A stretch of 64,000 nt of DNA from Bradyrhizobium sp. CB82 (lineage in GTDB: Bacteria > Pseudomonadota > Alphaproteobacteria > Rhizobiales > Xanthobacteraceae), in contig NZ_CP121651.1 in the NCBI RefSeq assembly GCF_029714405.1, positions 124,001 through 188,000 on the forward strand, in the 5' to 3' direction. Shown piece by piece: positions 10,542 to 20,286 of this stretch (position 1 is its first letter; each line of letters begins with the position of its first letter). Position numbers and translations under genes: made by a program. The notes below the pieces were generated by a model. The model did not search any database, had not been told where the DNA came from, and saw nothing but the letters and a program-made list of their open reading frames with translations.

Positions 10542-11094
10542 GGAGGTCTTCCCTTGCGTAAAGTTGGAGTGGCTACCGAGAGGGTTTGAGTTGGCTGTTT
10601 GGAACACTTTTTGCCAACGCCGACAACAATGGTCAGTGTTCGCAAGACGTAGCTTTTCGCCCGATCTTTTTTCCCGCAGCTATATTCTGAATGAAGAGGC
10701 GTATTGTTACTCGGCCTCACGGTGCTGTGATGCCGCGAGGCTCCGAATTCGGCCGCGGAGACATCCTCCGTGCCCAACAAACGCAACGATCTCCGCTTGT
10801 TACTGCGAGGATGATCTGCCGGAATAGCGCCTGCCGCTGTTGATTGGAGGGGTGACCACTACAGGAAATGGTGATGCAGAAATCTGACGGACGCGGCGAG
10901 AAAGCCTCATGCGAGGAACCAAAGCCCAAAAACGCGGTCCCGAAATACGCTAAAGGCAGGCGGTCCCGCGTACCCGCGCCGGATCACGCAGCCCAAAGTA
11001 CCTACGCCACGCCCCGTCCCGGACTTGGGCCGACGAACTTGTCGTTCTTGGGAACGGACCTGATAAAGATTGGTTACCACTCGACGAGGCGGCA
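10542..11094. other. Intergenic stretch
   Basis: I see no supported gene. The open frames on both strands (10717-10929, 10868-11188) have no family features and no good ribosome site. Confidence 0.4.
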
Positions 11095-11250
11095 ATGTGC
11101 GAAAAGTGCGATGAACTCAATGAGAAGATCGAGCACTACCGCAGCCTTCTCTCCCATGTCACGGATCAGTTGGCGAGCGAGGGAATAGCTCAACTGATTG
11201 CTGATTTGTTAGCCGAAAAGGCCGCGCTTCACCCGGAACAAGAAGGATAA
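11095..11250 (+). CDS. Small hypothetical protein with CxxC and coiled helix
   Basis: A 51-residue protein starting MCEKCDEL, followed by an amphipathic helix (NEKIEHYRSLLSHV). A GAGG site lies about 5 bases before the ATG. A hairpin terminator follows immediately, overlapping the stop codon, which supports a real transcription unit. The CxxC pair could bind metal. The frame stays open further upstream, so a longer N terminus cannot be excluded. It is of a type often seen in Bradyrhizobium; function unknown. Confidence 0.55.
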   Translation: MCEKCDELNEKIEHYRSLLSHVTDQLASEGIAQLIADLLAEKAALHPEQEG

Positions 11251-11277
11251 GGCCGTCTAGTTGGCGGCCTCTGTTTT
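11250..11277 (+). terminator. Rho-independent terminator
   Basis: AGGCCG (11250-11255) pairs with CGGCCT (11265-11270) and is followed by CTGTTTT. A near-identical hairpin lies on the other strand after the gene at 39290. Confidence 0.6.
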
Positions 11278-11361
11278 CCTCGATCGGGCGCTTGGCAAAG
11301 CTCCGTTCGGAACCGAAACCTTCTTGACCTATATGAATTCTACCAACGGGGCGTGTCAGCG

Positions 11362-11475
11362 ATGAGGCGCGCGATGGCCCCGTTCTCAATGGGCGACGTG
11401 TTCCTTACACTCGCTATCATGAGCGTCACTTTCCTGATCGAGATCGGGTTCTTCATCCTGCTCGGAATGTTCTGA
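11362..11475 (+). CDS. Small single-span membrane protein
   Basis: A 37-residue open frame starting MRRAMAPFSMGD, followed by a continuous hydrophobic segment (VFLTLAIMSVTFLIEIGFFI) to the end. No strong ribosome site is visible. It is supported only by the membrane-segment composition; it could be chance. Confidence 0.35.
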   Translation: MRRAMAPFSMGDVFLTLAIMSVTFLIEIGFFILLGMF

Positions 11476-11582
11476 AAGGAGCGCGCGCTTTGGGCAGCGC
11501 GCAGCCGATACGAGGGTCTAGCACTACTTTGGCAGATTCTCGGTTTTGCGGCGCTTTTTAGGATTCCCGAATCAATTTTTCA

Positions 11583-12190
11583 ATGATTCATGGGTGGTCG
11601 GCTCTCGGAGGGCTGACCATGGCGGAGTGGGAAGACGAACTCGAACGCTGGCTGAAGCCGTTCCTGGATCGGTTGGGTCATAAGACCCGGCGGCAGATGT
11701 GTCCATTGTACGTTGCGGGATTGATCGGTCCCGGCGACCGCAAAAGCGTTCAGCCGATGGCGGAGCGCCTTGCCGCGGGCAACTACGATCAGCTGCACCA
11801 TTTCATTGCCGACGGTGTCTGGGATGCGACTCCGTTGGAATCTGAACTGTTAAATCAGGCCGACCGGCTTGTCGGCGGCAAGGATGCCGTGCTCGTTATT
11901 GACGACACGGCAATGCCGAAGAAGGGCGAACGCTCGGTTGGTGTCGCGCCTCAATACGCGTCCTCTCTTGGCAAAACGGCAAATTGCCAAACGCTGGTGT
12001 CGCTGACACTCGCGCGCGGCGAAGTGCCGGTGATGGTCGCACTGCGTCTCTTTCTGCCTGAGAGTTGGACAAGCGACACCTCTCGTTTGAAGCGCGCCCG
12101 CGTACCGGCCGAATACCGAACGCCACGATCCAAGCCGGAAATTGCTCTGGCCGAGATTGACCGCGCGATGGCAGCCAACGTGCGCTTTGC
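11583..12190 (+). pseudogene. IS701-family transposase, N-terminal fragment
   Basis: The first about 190 residues match IS701-type DDE transposases: MAEWEDELERWLKPFLDRLG, the strand AVLVIDDTAMPKKG with the first catalytic Asp, and VAPQYASSLGKTANCQ. The family continues with a strand holding the second Asp after NVRFG. Here homology stops at about 12188 and the frame runs on into unrelated sequence to 12509. The catalytic C-terminal half is therefore gone. ATG 11619 (MAEWEDEL) is the more usual start. Confidence 0.85.
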
Positions 12191-12449
12191 ATGGCAGCGC
12201 GATAAGCGCCATACCGGCCACACGCTGGCGAAGATCGCCGTCCAGTGGCCGATGTTTTCGCCAGCGTCTACGGCGTCTCACCGAACTCCTCATCGGCGCC
12301 TCGCCCTGCAGCGAGGCCAGCCGGATCTGCGTCATGGCATCTCCTCCGTGATTGGCTATCAGTATTTCGGCAGTCAGCTCTCAGCTCTTATGACAGATCA
12401 ACAGAAAGGGCGGCTGCGCCCGCGGCTCTTGCGACCGAAGGACGCGGAA

Positions 12450-12697
12450 TCACAACGTAGCCTTCCCGTCGCTGAAGTGCTGATGCACGAGGTCATGTTG
12501 GTAGAATAGCTGATCTAGTTGATCGACGGGCTGTGTTTCGGGCCCGAGCTGCGAAGGCTCAGGCGTCGTGGCACCGAACTGGCCTGCCGTGTAGCCAGGG
12601 CCGCCGTAGTGGGCACCGGGATTCCGTGGGTCGCGAAGGCATTCAAGGGGTCGTGCGGGTCGAAGTGGAATGTAGCGTCCCAATTGATGAACGACAT
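12450..12697 (-). pseudogene. Phospholipase-A2-like small protein, frameshifted and cut
   Basis: The gene starts at ATG 12697 with a good GAGGAGAG site (MSFINWDATFHFDPHDPLN). The frame is lost at about 12620-12630, where one base seems to be missing. In the next frame it continues HYGGPGYTAGQFG and then PVDQLDQLFYQHDLVHQH. The GPG loop followed by PVDxLDxLFxxHD resembles the Ca-binding loop and His-Asp catalytic pair of short phospholipase A2 domains such as that of parvovirus VP1. The end at 12450 abuts the IS701-derived sequence. The assignment is by motif only. Confidence 0.55.
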
Positions 12698-12978
12698 GGC
12701 TCTCTCCTCGAATTCCAGACTGCGCATGGTCGGCCCAGACTATTCCAGGGGTCTCCGATGCACTAGTGCTCCAAAATTCCGCAAAGGTTCGGATAAGGAA
12801 CTCGAAAGGTCAGCGGGACTGCACGTCACACGCAGCGCTCCAGCCTTCGTCCGCTGCCGGCCCCACGGCGGACATTTCTCATCGCCGCGGCTTTTCAAGG
12901 CGCGGAACACCTCGTAGCCTCAAGCCATCCTTTACGGTCGATCAACCGGTCGTAGGGCCATTCTTGGGAGAGCTTGTC

Positions 12979-13722
12979 ATGGAAGCTAGGATCGATGAGA
13001 TCGGTGCAGACATATATCGCCTCTCCATCTTCGTGCCCGATGCCGCTCCGCCCGCCGGATTTACGTATAATCATTTCCTGTTCACCGGTGACGAACCGTT
13101 GCTGTTTCACTGCGGAAAGCGAAAAATGTTTCCATTGGTTTCCGCTGCGGTTGCTCGGGTCATCCCGGTGGAGCGACTACGCTGGCTTGGTTTCGGCCAT
13201 TTCGAAGCGGATGAATGCGGATCGATGAACGAATGGCTCGCAGCCGCGCCTGTGGCTCAGCTTACCCACGGGATGGTGGGCTGTCGCGTTTCTGTCAGCG
13301 ATATGGCTGATCGCGAGCCGCGCGTGCTTTCTGACGGCGAGGTTATCGATATCGGTGGCAAGCGCTTTCGCTACATTGATACACCGCACGTGCCGCACGG
13401 TTGGGACGCTGGCGTCATATTCGAGGAAACGACAAGCACCTTGTTGTGCGGAGACCTATTTACGCGCGTTGGGAACGGCCCAGCTATCACCGAGAGCGAC
13501 ATTATCGAACAGTCAATTGCGGCGGAGAATCTGTTCCACTACACCAGTCTTGGCCCGACCACGGGCGCGACGGTTCGCAAGTTGGCGGCGCTTAAGCCGA
13601 AGGTACTGGCCACCATGCATGGCTCGTCATTTTCCGGTGATGGGGCTACAGCACTAAGCGCTTTGGGTGACCACTATGATATGCTCCTGCGCACGGCGCT
13701 TGCGGATAGCAAGTTGAGTTAA
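12979..13722 (+). CDS. MBL-fold protein of the diiron (ODP/FprA-like) type
   Basis: A 247-residue metallo-beta-lactamase-fold protein. The metal motif is His74-x-Glu76-x-Asp78 (GHFEADEC), where hydrolytic MBLs have HxHxD. The Glu is typical of the oxygen-reducing diiron flavoproteins. Further ligands are probably in TPHVPHGWD, LLCGDLF and LATMHGSSF. The flavodoxin domain that usually follows in FprA is absent, so an electron donor would have to be separate. ATG 12979 follows GGGAG and is preferred over an upstream start that would add about 70 unsupported residues. Likely cytoplasmic; the substrate (oxygen or nitric oxide) is inferred from the family. Confidence 0.85.
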   Translation: MEARIDEIGADIYRLSIFVPDAAPPAGFTYNHFLFTGDEPLLFHCGKRKMFPLVSAAVARVIPVERLRWLGFGHFEADECGSMNEWLAAAPVAQLTHGMVGCRVSVSDMADREPRVLSDGEVIDIGGKRFRYIDTPHVPHGWDAGVIFEETTSTLLCGDLFTRVGNGPAITESDIIEQSIAAENLFHYTSLGPTTGATVRKLAALKPKVLATMHGSSFSGDGATALSALGDHYDMLLRTALADSKLS

Positions 13723-13887
13723 CCCCAGCATCCGATGTCCGTTCATGCCGCGTCGCTTCAGCTGGCGCAGTGCAGCGGTATGTCTGAAATTGGTGGTAGA
13801 TCGAACGTGGCTGCCAATTGAAAAAATGTCGAGATTGACCCTGGCCTCCGGACGGTTTGCTCAACCAGCCATTCTACCGAACGACTG

Positions 13888-15654
13888 TCACCGCAAGTTA
13901 GTCACGCCTGCACGACGCAAGCCTTCTGCAAGGTGCTCCCGGTACTTCATGTTAAGATAGGGGGTAGTAGCATCGAAAAGCTGCTGCGGGTCCGCCGGAC
14001 GGGAGAGGAAATCATCTAGCAACGGCCGGGCTTCCTCGGTACGTCCAAGTTGGCCGAGGCTTGCCAGGAGAGTTCTGAGGCCTGGGTAAAACCGGCGCGG
14101 ACGGTTTGCAAGCTGGCCATAATGGACCGCCTCCTCGTAGTTCTCCTGATGATAGTGAGCCAGCGCGACGAAGCCGAGAAAGGCGCCGGCCTGAGGATCG
14201 TTCGGGTTCAGACGGAGGCTACGCAGCATTGCATCGATAGCTTCTCTGAAGTTTCCGATATAGACCCGAACCAAGCCAAGAGCGAGAAAGCCGAGCGCAA
14301 AATTCGGGTTGAGGTCGATAGAACGCTGCGCCTCCGCAAGCGCCTGCGCCTGCATTCGCATCACCAAACTCGTCCAGCAATACGCGTAGTGGCAATAGGG
14401 GTCGCGGTCATCGATCGCGACCGAGCGCGCCGCAGCCGCATGAGCCTCAGATGCATTGTTTGCGAGATCGCCGCTCCAGCCCTCCCATGTCCGGCTGTTC
14501 AGCGTGCGTGCAAGCGCCATGTGTGCCTGGGCGAGAGTCGGATCAAGCCTGATGGCCTCCCGCAACAGCGTGATAGCCTGATCTGCGTTCTCGGGGGTCT
14601 TTTGTGAAAAATGCCACATCGCGCGCATGCAGCAATCGAACGCATCCAAATTTTTCACGCTCTTGCGAAAGGCTCGTTTTCCTTCGATGAGCAACATCTC
14701 TGGCTCAATCGAGCCGACCACACTCTGGGTGATCTCGTCCTGGATAGCGAAGATGTCGGCCATGTCGCGATCGAAACGCTCGGCCCACAGATGATTGCCG
14801 GTCTCCGCTTCAATCAGCTGGCCTGTAATCCGCACGCGCTGACCGGATCTTCTTACGCTTCCTTCGAGGATATACCGAACGCCAAGTTCGCGAGCGACCT
14901 GCTTCACGTCGACGGATCGCCCCTTGTAGACGAACGTCGAATTTCGCGCGATGACAAAGAACCATCGGTGATGAGACAAGGCAGTAATGATGTCTTCTGT
15001 AATGCCATCCGCGAAATACTCCTGCTCGGGATCACCGCTCATGTTCGAGAATGGGAGCACCGCAATCGATGGCTTGTCCGGAAGCGCAAGCTCGCCGCTC
15101 AAAATCCCGGTGGCGGCCGGATGCTGGAGCCGCCAGTCCACCGAGTAGACCGAAACCGGACGACTGATGTTCTTTAACGATCGTTGTCCGATTGACATAA
15201 GGGGAAAGCTTAACTTGCCTTCGATCTGATCGCGGACCACGCCAGAAATGCAAATTCCGCCCGGGTCGGCGACGCCCTCCAACCGCGCAGCAACGTTTAC
15301 TCCGTCGCCGAGCAGGTTGTCGCTGTCCACCAACACGTCGCCGAGATTGATGCCAATTCGAAATTCCATCCTCCGGTCATTGGGAAGATCGGCATTATGG
15401 CGATCGAGAGCGCGCTGGATCGCAACCGCGGCGCGGACGGCCTGCACTGCGCTGCTGAATTCCGCAATCACGCTGTCTCCGGCGGTCCCAAAAATGCGCC
15501 CGGCGTGTTCAGATATGAGATCGGATATCGCGCGACGGTACGCGTCCAAGGTCCGCAGGGTCGCTTCCTCGTCCGCCTCCATGAGGCGGCTGTAGCCAGC
15601 AACATCTGCCGCCAGAATCGCCGCCAATCGCCTTGTGATCGATGGGATGTCCAT
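13888..15654 (-). CDS. Class III adenylate/guanylate cyclase with TPR repeats
   Basis: A 588-residue protein. The cyclase homology domain covers about residues 8-175. AADVAGYSRLM carries the first metal Asp, FGTAGDSVIAEF follows, and FRIGINLGDV leads to the second metal site and GDGVNVAARLE. A TolB-like segment (SIAVLPFSNMSGDPEQEYFADGITEDII, about 195-330) follows, then TPR-like repeats to the C terminus (DPTLAQAHMALARTLN, NPNFALGFLALGLVRVYIG). No membrane segment is seen. This architecture is abundant in rhizobia and makes cAMP or cGMP. ATG 15654 is used; a GTG two codons upstream is possible. It could supply the ligand for CRP-like regulators, but no link is shown. Confidence 0.9.
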   Translation of the reverse strand: MDIPSITRRLAAILAADVAGYSRLMEADEEATLRTLDAYRRAISDLISEHAGRIFGTAGDSVIAEFSSAVQAVRAAVAIQRALDRHNADLPNDRRMEFRIGINLGDVLVDSDNLLGDGVNVAARLEGVADPGGICISGVVRDQIEGKLSFPLMSIGQRSLKNISRPVSVYSVDWRLQHPAATGILSGELALPDKPSIAVLPFSNMSGDPEQEYFADGITEDIITALSHHRWFFVIARNSTFVYKGRSVDVKQVARELGVRYILEGSVRRSGQRVRITGQLIEAETGNHLWAERFDRDMADIFAIQDEITQSVVGSIEPEMLLIEGKRAFRKSVKNLDAFDCCMRAMWHFSQKTPENADQAITLLREAIRLDPTLAQAHMALARTLNSRTWEGWSGDLANNASEAHAAAARSVAIDDRDPYCHYAYCWTSLVMRMQAQALAEAQRSIDLNPNFALGFLALGLVRVYIGNFREAIDAMLRSLRLNPNDPQAGAFLGFVALAHYHQENYEEAVHYGQLANRPRRFYPGLRTLLASLGQLGRTEEARPLLDDFLSRPADPQQLFDATTPYLNMKYREHLAEGLRRAGVTNLR

Positions 15655-16123
15655 GGTCACCCCATACCGCCAGGCCGATCAGTCTAGCCGATGTGGGGGC
15701 GAGGGTAAAAGCAAGATTGGTCCCGCGCCTGGATTGTCGCCTTCTGGGCCAAGGCGAAGAGGTTCGGGAGCTGCCATAGGTCCGGTCTCAGGTCTCGACC
15801 GGACGTCGGTCTGGGCCGATCCGAACGGCGCTCTTGACCCCGAGCCGACATAGAGCGGATCGAAATCCCAGGGGCGCAGCCAGTTGCTGACAAAAGGCGA
15901 ACGCAGCCCGTGCCACGGGCCCGCCAATGCCGCTCAGGACAAATAGAGCGCTCCCGCGATTACCGCTCACAGGTCCGAGCGCTACGTCTTTGAGGGGTCC
16001 GTGCGCAAGGCGTCGGGGACGGTCCGCATCATTTGCTCGGCAGGGGCATTGCCTTGGGAGATGTCGCGGTTACGATACACTGGAAATGCACCAACGTCAG
16101 CGCTCTTATGATTGGGTGGTGTT
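15655..16123. other. Intergenic stretch
   Basis: No supported gene. The Arg/Pro-rich frames here look like GC-driven chance frames. Promoters of both the cyclase and the methyltransferase must lie here, but no convincing boxes stand out. Confidence 0.35.
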
Positions 16124-16937
16124 ATGTCAATTCCAAATGAAGTCTATCAGCACGGTCACCACGCCTCGGTGGTGACCAACCACGCCAAGCGAACCGCCGA
16201 AGTCGAAGCAGCATTTTTTCTCCCATATCTAAAACCGGGGATGCATTTGCTCGACGTCGGCTGCGGACCGGGATCGATTACGACTGGCTTGGCGTTGCGT
16301 GTCGCGCCAGCCCAAACGATTGGGATCGATCCATCGGAAGACGTAATCGAGATGGCCAGGTTACGAGCAAAAGCTCAACTGACAAATAACGTTACGTTTG
16401 AGACCGGCAATATTTACGAGCATCGTTTTACTCCCGAGAGCTTTGACGCGGTGTTTGCGCATCAGGTGCTGCAGCACTTGAGTCGACCAATTGATGCGCT
16501 GCGACAATTTCGTTCTCTTCTGAAACCCGGCGGGGTGGTTGGGGCACGTGACGTCGACTGGGGGAGCACGACGTTCTACCCGGAAAATCGGGGGATGCGC
16601 CACTTTCTGGCGCTCTATGATCAACTCGCTCGTCTCAATGGAGGGGAAGCAAATGCGGGGCGATTTCTTCCACATTGGTTCCATGAAGCAGGATTTTTCG
16701 AAATTCGCGTCACGACTTCGACGGGGGTCATATACCGATCCGGTCGCGACACGAGAATGGGCCGACACGTTTGCCAACCGCACATTGCAATCCAATATTG
16801 CTGCCAAATCTCTGGAGTACGGTATTTCGAGTCGCGCCGATCTGGATACTATTGCGGATGGTTGGCGCACTTGGGGTCGCCATCCGGACGCGTTTTTTTG
16901 TTTCTCTCACACGGAAGTGGTAGGATGGAAGAGCTAG
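16124..16937 (+). pseudogene. SAM-dependent methyltransferase, single-base frameshift
   Basis: A class I methyltransferase of the UbiE/menaquinone-like type, starting MSIPNEVYQHGHH. Motif I is LLDVGCGPGSIT, motif II holds the acidic residue in GIDPSE, and the post-motifs DAVFAHQVLQHL and FRSLLKPGGVV are clear. At a run of five G (16723-16727) the frame changes. With one G less the protein continues SYTDPVATREWADTF to a stop at 16937 and is about 270 residues. As read, the in-frame product runs into unrelated residues to 16963. This could be a true mutation or a sequencing error. The methyl acceptor is unknown. Confidence 0.85.
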
Positions 16938-17058
16938 CAATAGGTTCGTTTTGCCTTCGCTGACGGTTTGCGCAGACCCGGCGTGTTCTTGTTTGCTGCC
17001 AAGGGCTGCGTGATGACGGGGCAAGCCGTGTAACATTGAGACTCGATTGGAGCGACAG

Positions 17059-17268
17059 ATGCACCAATCGTTCATAGATTATTTTTTTCGCCTAGTCCGG
17101 CTGTGTCGGCTTCGCGTCGCGATGCTTGACGAAGCGATCGGGCTTGTCGAACAGGATTCAAACATCAAAAACGACGACGTTGGCCACGTTGAATCCGGTG
17201 CTGATGAAGCCGACCCGGCAAGACAGAAGAGTGAATATCTCAAACAACTGGCGGGTGTTGGATTCTAA
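17059..17268 (+). CDS. Small hypothetical protein
   Basis: A 69-residue frame starting MHQSFIDYFFRLVRL with a GGAG site 6 bases upstream. The first half is hydrophobic-basic and the second half acidic (ESGADEADPARQKSEY). No family recognised. Confidence 0.4.
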   Translation: MHQSFIDYFFRLVRLCRLRVAMLDEAIGLVEQDSNIKNDDVGHVESGADEADPARQKSEYLKQLAGVGF

Positions 17269-17806
17269 AGAATTTTCCAGCGAGCTGCGCGCCGCTCCTC
17301 GCCCGCGACACCGCGCGGTATGTCGGTAATTGGCCCGAGGCTGCCGACCTCTGGCACCGCAGCAAGTCGGCTGCTATCTGGGGTGCAGCGGCTGTACGTG
17401 ACCCGAGACAGACATTAGCCGCGAAAAAATCAGATTTGAAACCGTCATAGGTTAGTTCGGACGACGGAACCATGTGCTAATCCGCCATATCACCGACAAC
17501 GGCTCCATTTCGGGTTCGGTGACTGAGAGACCGATTGCGCTCCCCGCCTTAGCACAAGCACGGAGCGCGGCAATGCTGTCTCGACGCGGAATATCTAGGC
17601 CATCGCGATATGACAGAGACGAAATGGATCGACTGCGAAAAGTGGTCGAGGAGACGGTCAACTCCTGAAGAGGTGTCCGAAACCCGACACGTTCCTTGGT
17701 CGCAGAACGCAAGAGCCGTTTCCCCAAGAGAGCAACATTCGATCACAGGCATCTGAAAAGCGATTTTGACTGAGATGAGAGTGAATATCGGTTCGGGGGA
17801 GCCGCC

Positions 17807-17983
17807 ATGCACCGCACATATCGTTTGTTGGAACGTCAGTGCAAAATCCAGTTGGCCCTAACGGGCCACAAAGAGACCCGCCAAGAACTCGAAAAAATGG
17901 AGCGGGAATACAGACTGCTCGCCGAATGGCTGGAGGCGCAGCTTCCGGGAAGGCAAAAGCCGCCCTCGGAAGCTCAACCCTGA
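17807..17983 (+). CDS. Small helical hypothetical protein
   Basis: A 58-residue protein starting MHRTYRLLERQ, rich in Lys/Arg/Glu and predicted to be one long helix (ETRQELEKMEREYRLLAEWLEAQL). GGGGGAG lies 6 bases before the ATG. It resembles the short orphan proteins common in Bradyrhizobium. Function unknown. Confidence 0.55.
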   Translation: MHRTYRLLERQCKIQLALTGHKETRQELEKMEREYRLLAEWLEAQLPGRQKPPSEAQP

Positions 17984-18386
17984 AACAAACGATGACGGAA
18001 GAGAAAGAGCGCCAAGGACTGACGTCCAACGTTCGGGACCGCGTTGTCCGAATTGTGCTGGCTCCGCGCTCCAGCTAACTCATAGCTTTCTCGACACTCG
18101 GACCGGCAAGCTCATCCGCCTCTATCAATGCCAGTGCGGCCAGCGCGTCTGGGACGATTGAAGCGGCCTCCTTCGTTTTGCGAATCTCACCTCCTGGCCC
18201 GTCGCGAGATAGTGCATCGCGACACTAAGTAGGTCACTAACGGGGCATAGCGGAAGTTGGCAGGCAGCCGTCTTTTGCAGAACACGACGCTCGTGACCCC
18301 AAGGCGGGCATTGGCCGATTTTGCGGCGAGATGTATCCTTGCCACTCGCCAGAGCATGATGGGATCTCTCTTCGACGGCGAAACTG

Positions 18387-19364
18387 ATGAGGCGACGTAA
18401 GTTCATTGCGCTTCTCGTTGGTGCGGCGGTTGTTTGGCCTGTCGCTGGACGCGCGCAGCAGCGTGATCAGCTGCGGCGGGTCGCAGTTGTGATGCGATAC
18501 GTCGAGGGCGACAAGCAAGGACTATTGCGCGCCGCTTCGTTCCAAGACGGATTGGAAAAGGCTGGATGGGTGGCCGGTCGCAACATCGCCGTCGATTATC
18601 TCTGGGGAATGCTGGACAGCGGAATCACAGAGCGGCTGCGGCAACGGGTGCCGGAGGTGATTGCAGTCAACAGCAGCATCGGCTTGCGTGAGATCGAGTT
18701 GGCGGCCCCCGAAGTGCCGATCGTGTTTATCGGCGTGAGCGAGCCGGTGGAGCGGGGTTTTGTGGCGAGCCTCGCGCATCCCGGCGGCAACATGACCGGT
18801 TTCTCGCATCTGGAGCCGACGCTCGGCGCGAAGTGGCTCGATCTACTCAAGCAGGTCGCGCCACAAGTGACTCGTATTGCATATATCTACAATCCCAATA
18901 ATCCCGGCACCAAAGTTACCTTTCAATCGGCGCGGGCAGCGGCCGAAGAGTTCTCGTTCAACTTACTCGATACGCCGGTGCGCGATATCGCGGAGATCGA
19001 GGCGGGTATCGCGGGAATTGCCCGAGAGCCGGGTGGCGCGTTGCTTCTGCCGCCCGATCCCCTGACGACGGGGCACCGCAAACGCATCGTCGAGCTGGCG
19101 GCGCGCAATCGGCTGCCGCTCGTATCCGCGTTGCGTTCCTTTGCCGACGAGGGGGGTCTCTTGGCCTATGGCGTCTCCATCCCGGAGCTGTTCCGGCAGG
19201 CCGCAGGGTATGTCGACCGTATCCTGCGCGGTGAGAAACCTGCGAACCTGCCGGTGCAGGGACCGACCCGATTCGAGCTGGTGATCAACGTCAAGACGGC
19301 AAAAGCCCTCGGACTCACTGTGCCGCCTGCCCCGCTCGCAGCCGCCGACGAAGTAGTCGAATAG
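18387..19364 (+). CDS. ABC transporter substrate-binding protein, TrpX type
   Basis: A 325-residue periplasmic binding protein of the ABC_sub_bind family. The N-terminal MRRRKFIALLVGAAVVWPVAGRAQ is a signal of Tat-like shape, cleaved near RAQ. Family landmarks are the FQDGLEKAGWVAGRNI segment, NMTGFS, YIYNPNNPGTK and the final DRILRGEKPANLPVQGPTRFELVIN. The usual permease and ATPase genes are absent next to it. Orphan copies of this family are very numerous in Bradyrhizobium. The ligand is not predictable. Confidence 0.9.
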   Translation: MRRRKFIALLVGAAVVWPVAGRAQQRDQLRRVAVVMRYVEGDKQGLLRAASFQDGLEKAGWVAGRNIAVDYLWGMLDSGITERLRQRVPEVIAVNSSIGLREIELAAPEVPIVFIGVSEPVERGFVASLAHPGGNMTGFSHLEPTLGAKWLDLLKQVAPQVTRIAYIYNPNNPGTKVTFQSARAAAEEFSFNLLDTPVRDIAEIEAGIAGIAREPGGALLLPPDPLTTGHRKRIVELAARNRLPLVSALRSFADEGGLLAYGVSIPELFRQAAGYVDRILRGEKPANLPVQGPTRFELVINVKTAKALGLTVPPAPLAAADEVVE

Positions 19365-19395
19365 AGAAGCACGTTGCTGCGGCGCATGAGTCTCC

Positions 19396-19462
19396 TGTTG
19401 GGCCCATCGCGTCATTTCGCTGCGATGCAGAATTTGGTCGCTTTCGGGGGTATAGCGGCCAA
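19396..19462 (+). repeat. Dispersed intergenic repeat, copy C
   Basis: Carries GGCCCATCGCGTCATTTCGC (identical to copy B across this core) and a TTTGGTCG block. It lies about 30 bp after the binding-protein stop codon. Confidence 0.65.
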
Positions 19463-19613
19463 GCCGTCGATGTGGCGCTAGCTTAACGCCGCCGGTTAAG
19501 CAGTTGGTTACTAGTCACTGTCACCATCTGCATATTGGCCACTGTTCGCGGCAAGGCATTCTGAAAACGGTTTTAAACACGCCCGGTCGGCGGTCTCTTG
19601 CAGGAGAGGCCCA

Positions 19614-19748
19614 ATGTTTAAAGGCCTCACGGCGGCAGTTGTGGCGCTGATTCGTACAGCGCAGCTGGATCAATACCTAACCAACGGTCGGTACACCGAC
19701 GCGGCCATGGCTATGCTACGGCAAATCAGGCACGCGTTTGGGTTTTGA
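19614..19748 (+). CDS. Small hypothetical protein
   Basis: A 44-residue frame starting MFKGLTAAVVALIRT with AGGAGAGG at good spacing. Contains a weakly hydrophobic helix, then NGRYTDAAMAMLRQIRHAF. No family recognised; the ribosome site is the main support. Confidence 0.5.
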   Translation: MFKGLTAAVVALIRTAQLDQYLTNGRYTDAAMAMLRQIRHAFGF

Positions 19749-19777
19749 GATACCGGGGGACAACTTTGAGGCGCGTG

Positions 19778-19984
19778 ATGGAAGGCGGCATCTCATGGGC
19801 TGATCTCGACGCGGATGAGCAACGCGCCATTGCGATATTGGGAGCCGGACTTTCTATCGAGCTGTGTGACCCCGTTGCTCTCCTGACCTTAAGGCGGCTC
19901 GGTCTGATTGTAGGCTCCCATTTGACGACCGCCGCACGCGATTTGCGAAGAGTCGTTGTTCTCGGCGAACTCGGGGGCGCGTGA
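19778..19984 (+). CDS. Small hypothetical protein
   Basis: A 68-residue frame starting MEGGISWADLDADEQRAIAIL. GAGG lies 7 bases before this ATG; a TTG at 19745 in the same frame is less likely. The sequence looks like a compact alpha-helical orphan. Function unknown. Confidence 0.45.
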   Translation: MEGGISWADLDADEQRAIAILGAGLSIELCDPVALLTLRRLGLIVGSHLTTAARDLRRVVVLGELGGA

Positions 19985-20073
19985 TTGCGTGCTGTAACTC
20001 TGTTTGCACGCTTCGAAAGCCAACTTGTTTCAGAACGGCTGAGGGCATGAATAGGGCCCAGGGGGTATGGGAG

Positions 20074-20286
20074 ATGTCAGGAGCTATTGAGCTGATCGTG
20101 GAGGGCTTTGTTTCCCTCAAGGACCGGACGGCGCTAGATGAGCTTCGGATACAGCGCCGGAAACTAATCGCGGACCTGGATGCGTGCACCGGGATCGACT
20201 CCACGAGTACCGTCCAGCAAATCGAGGAAGACATCATCGTGATCGAGGCTGGGCTGGCTCGGTTGGATGGGGCAACGACGAGCTAA
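20074..20286 (+). CDS. Small helical hypothetical protein
   Basis: A 70-residue protein starting [15 protein letters not shown], two helices with a charged linker ([15 protein letters not shown]). It fits a Bradyrhizobium small-protein family that I recognise by pattern only. ATG 20047 upstream is an alternative start. Its stop codon overlaps the end of the SRAP remnant on the other strand. Confidence 0.55.
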   Translation: MSGAIELIVEGFVSLKDRTALDELRIQRRKLIADLDACTGIDSTSTVQQIEEDIIVIEAGLARLDGATTS

